From JANNPJ01 sp031400005 (GTDB taxonomy: Bacteria > Actinomycetota > Actinomycetes > Actinomycetales > Kineosporiaceae), in the NCBI GenBank assembly GCA_031400005.1, contig JANNPJ010000307.1:1-25337 (forward strand): 25,337 nt of DNA. The letters are read 5' to 3'. The translations under genes and the position numbers were made by a program. Under the pieces are notes generated by a model. The model made no database searches and was not told the DNA's origin. It saw only the letters and a program-made list of their open reading frames with translations. Shown here in pieces: positions 15,231 through 22,178 of the stretch; position 1 is the first letter of the stretch; each line of letters begins with the position of its first letter.

Positions 15231-15569
15231 TCAGTTGAGCTTGCGGTCGTCTGGGTCGGGGTTTGCGCTTGGGTCGGGGTTTGGGTCGTCCTGGACGCTG
15301 ATCGCCGGGTCCTTCTCGAAGACCTCGGCGATGGCCTGCCTGGCCCATCGGGTGTGGACGCCGGGTGCGATCTCCAGCAGGACGGTCGGCTCCTCACCGG
15401 CAGCCACCACCTGCCCGTGCAGGCCGGATGTCGTCATGACCCACAGTCCGGGCTGGATCGATGCCTGGGCAGCAGCCAGAACGCGCTGCTGACGCCGGGT
15501 CCGGGAGAAGACCATCCAGATCAGCAGGAGCGGTAGAGCCAAAAAGATCAGACTCGGCAGATTCTCCAC
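15231..15569 (-). CDS. yajC: Preprotein translocase subunit YajC
   Basis: 112-aa small membrane protein of the SecDF-YajC complex. One N-terminal membrane helix (LIFLALPLLLIWMVF) is followed by SRTRRQQRVLAAAQASIQPG, VMTTSGLHGQVV and a short beta-rich domain; the tail (DDPNPDPSANPDPDDRKLN) is acidic and Pro-rich. I chose GTG 15569 because AAGGA lies 7 nt upstream and the helix then starts near residue 6, as in homologues. An ORF open from 15635 would add 22 residues (Cys/Gly/Met-rich) not expected in this family. First gene of the yajC-secD-secF-apt(-relA) cluster. Confidence 0.9.
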   Translation of the reverse strand: MENLPSLIFLALPLLLIWMVFSRTRRQQRVLAAAQASIQPGLWVMTTSGLHGQVVAAGEEPTVLLEIAPGVHTRWARQAIAEVFEKDPAISVQDDPNPDPSANPDPDDRKLN

Positions 15570-15756
15570 TCCGCCATCCTTCCTCATCCGTGACAGACAC
15601 CAACCACCCATCATGCCGCAGCAGTGACCGTGCATGTTCCCACAGTCGGGCGGGCCCGCCGCGCGCCCACTATTCGTCGCGCACCAAGACGTGAACGGAC
15701 GACCTCCCCGATCGGTTCGGCTTCGTCAGGATCGGTTCACCTCGACTGTCCCGACA
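15570..15756. other. Upstream region of yajC, no gene seen
   Basis: Together with the repeat array that follows, this gap of 312 nt separates yajC from the end of ruvB. It should hold the promoter of the yajC-secD-secF operon. AATAGT near 15670 is the only -10-like stretch, and I cannot support it further. The element GATCGGTTC occurs twice near 15709-15737. No coding sequence or RNA gene is apparent. Confidence 0.4.
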
Positions 15757-15894
15757 CGCCGTCGGATCAGCCCGACGCACGCCGTCGGATCAGCCCAGCG
15801 AACGCCGTCGGATCAGCCCAGCGAACACCGCCGGAACAGCCCAGGGGACGCCGCCGGAACAGCCCAGGGGACGCCGTCGGGTCAGTCGCCCAAC
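15757..15894. repeat. 23-bp tandem repeat, six units, running into the 3' end of ruvB
   Basis: Units start at 15757, 15780, 15803, 15826, 15849 and 15872 with no spacers. The core is CGCCGTCGGATCAGCCC. Units 2 and 3 are identical; units 4 and 5 form a second variant (CCGGAACAGCCCAGGGGA) and differ at one base. Unit 6 spans the ruvB stop codon at 15882-15884. A period of 23 is not a multiple of three, so the array did not spread as coding sequence. Confidence 0.9.
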
Positions 15895-17006
15895 TCCGGA
15901 AGCGGATCTTGGACGGCGCCCAGCCTGGGGGTGGCCGGGCCACCGTCGGACCCACCCGATCCAAAGCCAGCCGACCCACCGGCCCAGGAAAAGCCCGGCG
16001 GCGCGGTCAAACCCAGATGTAACCAGGTGTCCGGGGTGGCCACCCGGCCTCGCGGCGTCCGGCCGAGCAGACCCTCCCGAACCAGGAACGGCTCGGCCAT
16101 CGTCTCGACCGTCTCGGATTCCTCTCCGACCGCGACCGCGAGCGTCGACAACCCGACCGGCCCGCCACCGAAACGCTTGCAGAGCGCTTCCAGTACCGCC
16201 CGGTCCAATCGGTCCAGGCCGCGCTCGTCGACGGCGTACACCTGAAGCGCCGCCTTGGCCGCGGCCAGATCGAGAATCCCGTCACCGCGAACCTGTGCCC
16301 AGTCCCGAACTCGGCGCAGCAACCGGTTCGCGATCCGGGGCGTACCTCGCGACCGACCGGCGATCTCGGCCCCCGCCTCGGGCGACAAGTCGACCTTGAG
16401 CAGGACCGCGGACCGGCGCAGCACCAGCTCGAGCTCGGCCGGATCGTAGAAGTCGAGGTGACCGGTGAAGCCGAACCGATCCCGTAGCGGCCCCGGCAGC
16501 ATGCCTGCCCGGGTGGTGGCCCCGACCAGGGTGAACGGCGGCAACTCCAGCGGGATCGCGGTCGCGCCGGGCCCTTTGCCGACGATCACATCGACCCGGA
16601 AGTCCTCCATCGCGACGTAGAGCATCTCTTCGGCCGGGCGGGCCATCCGATGAATCTCGTCCAGGAACAGCACCTCCCCCGGGCTGAGCGACGACAGCAC
16701 TGCCGCCAGATCACCGGCATGCTGGATCGCCGGACCGCTGGTGACCCGCAGCGGCGCACCCAGTTCATGCGCGACGATCATCGCCAGGGTGGTCTTGCCG
16801 AGCCCGGGCGGGCCGGACAGCAGCACGTGGTCCGGCGCCGAACCGCGCGCCTTCGCCGCCTCCAGCACCAGCGTCAACTGCTCGCGCACCACCCGCTGGC
16901 CGACGAAGTCGTCGAGTTTGCGCGGCCGCAGCGCGGTGTCGATCTGCTGGTCCTCGACCGAGGCCTCCGCCGCCACCAGCGCCAACGACTCATCAGCTCT
17001 ATCCAT
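15882..17006 (-). CDS. ruvB: Holliday junction branch migration DNA helicase RuvB
   Basis: 374-aa AAA+ motor that forms hexameric rings on RuvA-bound Holliday junctions and drives branch migration with ATP. Features in order: ALRPRKLDDFVGQ, Walker A SGPPGLGKTT (about 64-73), SGPAIQHAGDLAAVLSSL, Walker B VLFLDEIHRM, sensor 1 GATTRAGMLPGPLRDRFG, sensor 2 region GRSRGTPRIANRLLRRVRDW, and the winged-helix end FLVREGLLGRTPRGRVAT. A Gly/Ser/Pro-rich tail of ~35 residues follows and ends next to the 23-bp repeats. ATG 17006 has AGGG 9 nt upstream, and the N-terminus aligns with homologues. The 129-nt gap to ruvA is unusual and is nearly filled by a small ORF. Confidence 0.96.
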   Translation of the reverse strand: MDRADESLALVAAEASVEDQQIDTALRPRKLDDFVGQRVVREQLTLVLEAAKARGSAPDHVLLSGPPGLGKTTLAMIVAHELGAPLRVTSGPAIQHAGDLAAVLSSLSPGEVLFLDEIHRMARPAEEMLYVAMEDFRVDVIVGKGPGATAIPLELPPFTLVGATTRAGMLPGPLRDRFGFTGHLDFYDPAELELVLRRSAVLLKVDLSPEAGAEIAGRSRGTPRIANRLLRRVRDWAQVRGDGILDLAAAKAALQVYAVDERGLDRLDRAVLEALCKRFGGGPVGLSTLAVAVGEESETVETMAEPFLVREGLLGRTPRGRVATPDTWLHLGLTAPPGFSWAGGSAGFGSGGSDGGPATPRLGAVQDPLPELGD

Positions 17007-17139
17007 TGTTCGCGAGCCCTGCGGCGCTGATGACGGCGTCTTCCCTCGTCGACCGTTCCGCAGCTTCGCTGGGGCTGCGTCTCCTCCGGTCAGACGCCGT
17101 CGCGCCTCCGGGCTCGCTCACGGATCCATTGTCACTCAC
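16999..17139 (-). CDS. Possible 46-aa ORF coupling ruvA and ruvB
   Basis: Starting at GTG 17139, which overlaps the ruvA stop as GTGA, an ORF runs to TAG 17001-16999 and overlaps the ruvB ATG by 8 nt. It reads VSDNGSVSEPGGATASDRRR, then RSPSEAAERSTREDAV and ISAAGLANNG. It is hydrophilic, Ser/Arg/Glu-rich, with no family I know. In favour: start and stop fit both neighbours exactly, as in translationally coupled operons, and it fills an otherwise unexplained gap. Against: third codon positions are less GC-rich than in the neighbours (roughly 70% by hand count), AGG/AGA/AAT codons appear, and the start lacks its own Shine-Dalgarno. A strong GGAGGAG in its middle precedes no start codon. It could be a leader that passes ribosomes to ruvB, or chance. 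Confidence 0.3.
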   Translation of the reverse strand: MSDNGSVSEPGGATASDRRRRSPSEAAERSTREDAVISAAGLANNG

Positions 17140-17786
17140 CCTGTGCGCCCTAGTTGGCGGAGGGCGGCGCGCAGCACCTGGGCCATGTCCGGGGGGTCGC
17201 CGGTGAGGTCGACGGAGACCGCTGAGTTCGCTGTCCCGACGACGGAGTCGACCGCCTCGGAGGCCTGCCGGGCCGGCCAACCCAGGCCGACCAGCGCGTC
17301 CAGGACCTGATCACGCCAGGGGGCGGCTGCGGTGGACGACGTCCCGGCGCCGGTGGCCGCTCCGCCCACGCCGGTGCCGGTGCTCGGTGCGCCCAGCCGG
17401 TCGGTCAACTCGAGCACGATCCGCTGAGCGCCCTTGCGGCCGATCCCGGGTACCCGCATCAGCGCGGTCAAGTCCTGGCTGGCCACGGCTTTTCGCAGAC
17501 CCTCCGGGGTGTGCACGGCAAGCATCGCCAGCGCCAACCTGGGCCCGATTCCGGACACGGTCTGCACGGTCTCGAAGACGTCGCGCTCATCGGCTTCGGC
17601 GAAGCCGAACAGGGTCAGCGAGTCCTCCCGGACGACCATGCTGGTGGACAGCGTCGTCTCCTGCCCCGGACGCAGGTCAGCCAGGGTGCCGGGGGTGGCC
17701 TGGACCAGCAGTCCGACCCCGCCGACTTCGAGGACGACGGCGTCCAACCGAAGTGACACAACTCGCCCGCGCAACGACGCGATCAC
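17136..17786 (-). CDS. ruvA: Holliday junction branch migration protein RuvA
   Basis: 216-aa junction-binding protein that forms tetramers on four-way DNA and recruits RuvB. N-terminal OB domain (VIASLRGRVVSLRLDAVVLE, then VGGVGLLVQATPGTL, VREDSLTLFGFA), two helix-hairpin-helix motifs (VSGIGPRLALAML and VPGIGRKGAQRIVLEL), a flexible Thr/Gly/Ala linker and the C-terminal RuvB-binding domain (VLDALVGLGWPARQASEAVD). I chose GTG 17786: GGGAG lies 5 nt upstream and the protein then starts at the conserved IASLRG. The reading frame is open to 17996, but that extension is antisense-like in character and covers the end of ruvC. It follows ruvC after 44 nt. Confidence 0.95.
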   Translation of the reverse strand: MIASLRGRVVSLRLDAVVLEVGGVGLLVQATPGTLADLRPGQETTLSTSMVVREDSLTLFGFAEADERDVFETVQTVSGIGPRLALAMLAVHTPEGLRKAVASQDLTALMRVPGIGRKGAQRIVLELTDRLGAPSTGTGVGGAATGAGTSSTAAAPWRDQVLDALVGLGWPARQASEAVDSVVGTANSAVSVDLTGDPPDMAQVLRAALRQLGRTG

Positions 17787-17830
17787 CGTGACTCCCGCAA
17801 TCCAGTCCGAACAGGTGTACGAAGTGCACG

Positions 17831-18445
17831 CTACCGGTGGGTGGTAGGCCCCGTCGAACGACGCGCCGACCGGTTCGCCAGCTGCGCCGCCTGGGTGGCC
17901 TCGACCCAAGCACGCTGCGCCGGGGTAGCACCCCCGGCCCCAGGAGCCGCCGAGACAGCGGTGATCAGACTGGTGCCGTCGCGCCACAGATGGCAAATGG
18001 CCAAGGCCAGCGCGTCGGCGGCGTCGGCCGGCCGGGGCCGCTCAGCCAGCCCGAGAATCCGCGTCACCATGTTCGCCACCTGGTCCTTGCCTGCCCGGCC
18101 GGAACCGGTGACGGCGGCCTTGACCTCACTCGGGGTGTGCATCACGACCGGAATGCCGAGCCGGGCTGCCGCCAGGATCGCCACCCCCGCGGCCTGCGCC
18201 GTTCCCATCACGGTCGCCACGTTGTTCTGGCTGAACACCCGCTCCACCGCGACCACGTCCGGGCGGACCTGTTCCAGCCAGCCCTCGATCGCCTCGGAGA
18301 TGCCGAGCAGGCGATGCGCCAGATCGGCGTCCGACGGGGTTCGGATCACATCGACCGCCACGAGAGTGGCCCGCCGTCCGGGCAGGCCGTCGACAACGCC
18401 CAGCCCGCATCGGGTCAGACCAGGATCAACGCCAAGCACCCGCAT
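17831..18445 (-). CDS. ruvC: Crossover junction endodeoxyribonuclease RuvC
   Basis: 204-aa Holliday-junction resolvase of the RNase H fold that cuts the junction symmetrically in the presence of Mg2+. Catalytic acidic residues are visible: Asp in MRVLGVDPGLTRCG, Glu in VAVERVFSQNNVATVMG, and the Asp pair in RPADAADALALAICH. The core ends at about residue 160; the rest is a variable Ala/Thr/Arg-rich tail. I chose ATG 18445, where homologues begin; an in-frame ATG at 18469 would add MRTCDGSA. No Shine-Dalgarno is seen. GATGGT lies 6 nt upstream and could be a weak leaderless -10. First gene of ruvC-ruvA-ruvB. Confidence 0.95.
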   Translation of the reverse strand: MRVLGVDPGLTRCGLGVVDGLPGRRATLVAVDVIRTPSDADLAHRLLGISEAIEGWLEQVRPDVVAVERVFSQNNVATVMGTAQAAGVAILAAARLGIPVVMHTPSEVKAAVTGSGRAGKDQVANMVTRILGLAERPRPADAADALALAICHLWRDGTSLITAVSAAPGAGGATPAQRAWVEATQAAQLANRSARRSTGPTTHR

Positions 18446-18467
18446 GGCCGAACCATCGCACGTCCGC

Positions 18468-18490
18468 ATGTCTGATGTGCAAACTGACAG
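18468..18490 (-). promoter_or_regulatory. Candidate PafBC-type (RecA-NDp) DNA-damage promoter for ruvC
   Basis: On the minus strand CTGTCAGTT (18490-18482) is followed after 8 nt by AGACAT (18473-18468). The LexA-independent damage promoter of mycobacteria is TTGTCRGTG-N8-TANNNT. The upstream element matches at 7 of 9 positions with the full TGTCRGT core and the spacing is exact, but the -10 matches poorly. The start would lie about 16 nt upstream of ATG 18445. Mycobacterial ruvC is known to respond to DNA damage, which makes the site plausible. Confidence 0.35.
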
Positions 18491-18551
18491 TCGGCAAATG
18501 TCGACAACCTCAGTCGCTTCCCGGCCGATGTGACGGGCCCACCGCGATTCC

Positions 18552-18557
18552 TAGCGT
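18552..18557 (+). promoter_or_regulatory. Predicted -10 (TAGCGT) for the multicopper oxidase gene
   Basis: TAGCGT fits TANNNT and ends exactly 6 nt before ATG 18564, pointing to a leaderless transcript. No clear -35 is seen. Confidence 0.45.
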
Positions 18558-18563
18558 CGGGGT

Positions 18564-20116
18564 ATGCCTAGGACCCGTCCCCGGAGTGCCCTCGCACTGG
18601 CCGGACTCGCACTCGCCGTTCTCGCGATCCCGATCTCCGCGTGCGATGACCAGAGCTCGACGACGTCGGTCGAGCAGTACCCGGTGTTCGACCGCCCGTT
18701 GCTGATCCCACCGCTCGCGCCGTCGGTGGTGACGGCGGACGGGACCCGGGTCTTCCGACTCACCGCCGCCGCCGGCAAGTCGGAGCTGGTTCCCGGCGTT
18801 CGGACCCGACCTGGGGATTCAACGGCAGCCATCTGGGACCGACGCTGCGGGCCAGCCGCGGCGAGCGGGTAGCCGTCGAGGTGCGCAACACCCTTCCCGA
18901 GCCCACCACCGTGCACTGGCACGGGATGCACCTGCCGGCCCAGATGGACGGCGGTCCGCACCAGGAGATCCCGGCGGGGGGTCAGTGGCGGCCGACCTGG
19001 CAGATCGACCAGCCGGCGGCCACGCTCTGGTACCACCCGCACCCGCACGGCCGGACCGAGGATCACGTCTACCGGGGGCTGGCGGGGATGTTCCTCCTCG
19101 ACGACCAGGCGGCGGCCGGGTCCGCGTTGCCGCACCAGTACGGCGTCGACGACCTTCCCCTGATCGTTCAGGACAAGCAGCTGGACGACGACGACGAGCT
19201 GGACCTCGACTCCGACGGCAACGAGGTGGGGTTGTTGGGCGACACCGTGATGGTCAACGGCACGGTAGCGGCGGTCCAGGAGGTGACGACCGAGAAGGTC
19301 CGGCTGCGGCTGCTGAACGGCTCCACCGCACGCACCTACGACTTCGGTCTGGCGGACCAGCGACCACTGGACCTGATTGCGACCGACGGTGGGCTGTTGC
19401 CCAAGCCGGTACCAGTGCCTCGAGTTCTGCTCTCCCCCGGCGAACGGGCCGACGTGGTGATCTCACTGATCCCGGGCGAGGACGTCATGCTTCGCTCCTT
19501 CGCCCCGGACCTGGGGCACATCGCTGCACCGTTCGCCTTCGGCGCGAACGACAGCTTCGATGTCCTCCGGTTGCGCGCGGCGACCCGGCTCGCCCGGTCG
19601 GCGGACCTGCCGGGGGTCCTCGCCGAACCGTCAACCGAGGCCGAACCGTCAACCGAGGCCCTGCCGTCAACCAAGGCGGAGACCGTCCCCGCCGCCCCGG
19701 TGACCCGCGAATTCGAGCTGCGGGGACGCCGGATCAACGACCGGCGGATGGACCTGGGTCGGGTGGATGAGGTGGTACCCGCCGGTGCCACCGAGATCTG
19801 GCAGGTGGTGAACCGCAACCGGTACCCGCACAACTTTCACGTTCATGGTGCGCAGTTCCGGATCGCGAGCATCGACGGCAACCCGCCGACGCCCGCGCTG
19901 GCCGGGCTCAAGGACACCGTCTACCTGCGCCCTCGGGAGGCCTACCAGCTGCTCATCCGGTTCGGAAACTACCCGGACCCGGCCCACCCGTACATGTACC
20001 ACTGTCATCTGCTGCTGCACGAGGACAAGGGAATGATGGGCCAGTTCGTTCTGACCGACGGCAGCGTTCCGGCCGAGATCAGCGTTCCACCCGGCACCCA
20101 CCGTGGTGCCCACTGA
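18564..20116 (+). pseudogene. Lipoprotein multicopper oxidase, interrupted by one frameshift
   Basis: Cupredoxin-type oxidase of the CueO/SufI-like group, about 517 codons if the frame is repaired. The N-terminus is a lipoprotein signal (LALAGLALAVLAIPISAC, lipobox ISAC), so the enzyme would be anchored outside the membrane. The first frame ends at 18872. Homology continues in another frame from about 18809 (TWGFNGSHLGPTLRASRGER), so one base is missing near 18807-18808. All copper ligands follow: HWHG at about 18917, YHPHPHG at about 19032, HNFHVHG at about 19829 and YHCHLLLHEDKGMM at about 19999. These hold type 1, 2 and 3 copper. The intact remainder suggests recent inactivation or a base-call error. 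An internal start (GTG 18881) would lack the signal and first strands. It converges on a two-component system. Confidence 0.85.
19622..19675. repeat. 18-bp tandem repeat, three units, inside the oxidase gene
   Basis: Units at 19622-19639, 19640-19657 and 19658-19675; the first two are identical (GCCGAACCGTCAACCGAG) and the third differs at a few positions. They encode EPSTEA-type hexapeptides in the linker before the last cupredoxin domain. They are in frame and should be harmless to folding. Confidence 0.9.
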
Positions 20117-20154
20117 GTGGGCCCGCCAGCGCGGCCCGGACCCTCCGTCCCCGA

Positions 20155-20186
20155 CTCAATCAGGATCGTGCTCAATCAGGATCGTG
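20155..20186. repeat. 16-bp perfect tandem duplication between convergent genes
   Basis: CTCAATCAGGATCGTG occurs at 20155-20170 and again at 20171-20186 without a spacer. The second copy contains the stop codon of the response regulator (20178-20176). The 59-bp gap between the convergent oxidase and regulator genes shows no clear stem-loop with T-run. Confidence 0.9.
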
Positions 20187-20853
20187 CGGGGCCGCCTGTT
20201 GCCCCTGGACGGATGATCCCGGTCTCGTACGCCATGATCACGAGCTGTGAACGATCGCGCGCATCGAGCTTGGTGAGCAGGCGGGAGACGTAGGTACGGG
20301 CCGTCGCGGGACTCAGGAAGAGGGCAGCGGCGATCTCGTCGTTCGATGCCCCGGTTCCGACCTGCCGCAGCACCTCGCGCTCCCGGCCGGTGAGCGCGGC
20401 CAACGGAGCCGGGTCGAGCGGGGCACCGCTCTCCGCGATGGCACGCATCACCCGCGCCGTCGCGGCCGGAGCGAGCAGGGAGTCGCCGGCCGCGACAACC
20501 CGGATCGCCCGCCGCAGCTCCACCGGGGAAACGTCCTTCAGCAGGAACCCGGCAGCACCGGCCCGGATCGCGCCGAACACGTGCTCGTCCTCGTCGAACG
20601 TCGTCAGCACCAGCACCCGGACCGAGCGCAGCTCCGGATCCGCGACGATGGCGGCGGTCGCGGCCAGTCCATCCAGGTCAGGCATCCGGATATCCATCAA
20701 GATCACGTCGGGCCGATGCGATCGAGCGACCCGCAGGCCCTCCTTCCCGGTGCTTGCCTCGGCTGTCACCTCGATATCCCCGTCCCGCTCGGCCAGGGCT
20801 CGCAGGCCCGCCCGAACCACCTCCTGGTCGTCGACCAGCGCGATCCGGATCAC
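20176..20853 (-). CDS. NarL/LuxR-family response regulator
   Basis: 225-aa transcription factor. The N-terminal receiver domain has the acidic pair in LVDDQEVVRAGLRAL, the phospho-acceptor Asp at about residue 54 (VILMDIRMPDLDG), the Thr in VLVLTTFDED and the Lys in AGFLLKDVSP. The C-terminal LuxR-type helix-turn-helix reads LTGREREVLRQVGTGASNDE, then IAAALFLSPATARTYVSRLL. Its GTG start overlaps the kinase stop as GTGA, so it is translated with, and almost surely phosphorylated by, the kinase upstream. Targets are unknown. The adjacent copper oxidase gene is a candidate, with no direct sequence evidence. Confidence 0.95.
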   Translation of the reverse strand: MIRIALVDDQEVVRAGLRALAERDGDIEVTAEASTGKEGLRVARSHRPDVILMDIRMPDLDGLAATAAIVADPELRSVRVLVLTTFDEDEHVFGAIRAGAAGFLLKDVSPVELRRAIRVVAAGDSLLAPAATARVMRAIAESGAPLDPAPLAALTGREREVLRQVGTGASNDEIAAALFLSPATARTYVSRLLTKLDARDRSQLVIMAYETGIIRPGATGGPARS

Positions 20854-22046
20854 GGCTTGAGCCGGGTGGGCAGCGTCGCGGAGACCAGGAAACCGCCCCG
20901 GGGTTGCGGCCCGGCGGTGAGCCCGCCACCGAGGGCTCGGGCTCGCTCGGCCATGCCACGCAACCCGTGGCCGCCAGGTGTGATCGGCTGCTCCGCGCGA
21001 CCATCGTCGGCCACCTCGATCTGCAAGGTGCCCGCCTCGATCTCCAAATGGATGCTCGCCTGCCTCGCCCGGGAATGCCGAAGTGTGTTCGTCAGTGCCT
21101 CCTGGACGATCCGGAACGCCGTGGCATCCACCCGATCGTCAACCTCCCCCGGGCGCACTTCGCCGCTGGTATGGACGTCCAGCCCCGCCGCCTGGACCGT
21201 GGCGACCAGCCGCGGGATGTCGGCGATGCCTGTCGCATCGGGCTCGATCCCTGCCGGAGTCGGCGATCTCAGCACTTTCACGGTGGCGCGCAGCGCTCGC
21301 AAACTGTCCCGGCTGGCCTTGCGCACCTGCTCGATCGCGTCGGCGGCGCCGGCGTCGTCCGTCCCCACGGCTTCAGCGGCGACATTGCTGTGCAGGGCGA
21401 TCACCGCCAGCCAATGACCCACGCTGTCGTGCAGGTCCCGGGCAATCCGCAGCCGCTCCGCGTGCAGTCGCAGTTCCGCTGCGCGACCTTGATCCGCCTC
21501 CCGCATCCGGCGGACCAGTTCCTGCTGGCGAGCAATTTCTCGGCGGCTTCGCACGGTCGCTCCGAGCGCGATCGCCGCCGCGACCAGAGCCACATTGGTG
21601 ATCAGCTCGTAGCTCAACAGGTAGGTGGCCGGGAGCCCGTCGGCGATCCGGAAGCACGCAGAGGTGGCCACGAGGACCAGCCCGGCGACCGCGGCCGACC
21701 GGGTGCGCCCCAGTTCGGCGGCGGAGTACAGGGCGGCGACGGCGGGCAAGGCAATCCCGATCGGCGGCAGCTCCAGCGCGTAGTAGGTGAAGATTCCGAG
21801 GACGGTGGCGACCAGCACGGCGCCTGGCCACCGGTGACGCACCAGCACGAGAGCACCGAACGCCGCCGCGAAGGCGAACGCCGCGACCTGGAGTCGGCCG
21901 GTGCGGTACCCAGCCGCGGCGATCACGGTGGCCACCATGGATGCCATCGCGAGCGCCAGGACGATGTCCGCCACCCGGTTCGACTGCTCGGGCGGGTCCG
22001 GTGCGCGGGCGGCCCCGCGATCACCCGATCTGGTTTTCGCCCTCAC
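20850..22046 (-). CDS. NarL-type sensor histidine kinase (HisKA_3)
   Basis: 398-aa membrane sensor kinase. The first ~165 residues hold about five to six hydrophobic segments (for example VADIVLALAMASMVATVIAA, VAAFAFAAAFGALVLV, VALVAAAIALGATV) with short loops, so the signal is probably sensed in or at the membrane. Then come a coiled-coil linker and the HisKA_3 dimerisation domain with the phosphorylated His at about residue 206 (RIARDLHDSVGHWLAV). The ATPase domain has the N box IVQEALTNTLRHS and the G box GGHGLRGMAERARALGG. GTG 22046 has TAATCT 6 nt upstream and no Shine-Dalgarno, suggesting a leaderless mRNA. Coupled to the response regulator by a 4-nt overlap. Confidence 0.95.
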   Translation of the reverse strand: MRAKTRSGDRGAARAPDPPEQSNRVADIVLALAMASMVATVIAAAGYRTGRLQVAAFAFAAAFGALVLVRHRWPGAVLVATVLGIFTYYALELPPIGIALPAVAALYSAAELGRTRSAAVAGLVLVATSACFRIADGLPATYLLSYELITNVALVAAAIALGATVRSRREIARQQELVRRMREADQGRAAELRLHAERLRIARDLHDSVGHWLAVIALHSNVAAEAVGTDDAGAADAIEQVRKASRDSLRALRATVKVLRSPTPAGIEPDATGIADIPRLVATVQAAGLDVHTSGEVRPGEVDDRVDATAFRIVQEALTNTLRHSRARQASIHLEIEAGTLQIEVADDGRAEQPITPGGHGLRGMAERARALGGGLTAGPQPRGGFLVSATLPTRLKP

Positions 22047-22052
22047 CTGTCC

Positions 22053-22058
22053 AGATTA
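22053..22058 (-). promoter_or_regulatory. Predicted -10 (TAATCT) for the leaderless kinase/regulator operon
   Basis: TAATCT, a good TANNNT match, ends exactly 6 nt upstream of GTG 22046. It lies in the 132-nt gap after yebC, which suggests that the two-component operon has its own promoter. Confidence 0.55.
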
Positions 22059-22178
22059 CGAGCTCGACCGGGACGCTCGGAGTCTGCGGATGTCGACACC
22101 TCAGGTCGCTTTGCGCCGACGAGGTCGTCGCGATCACCGCAACCGGAACCCATGCGCAAAGTGACAACTTCGCCAGAA

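Noticed and set aside
15757..15894. CRISPR array
   Set aside because: The 23-bp units are contiguous with no unique spacers, and no cas genes are nearby.
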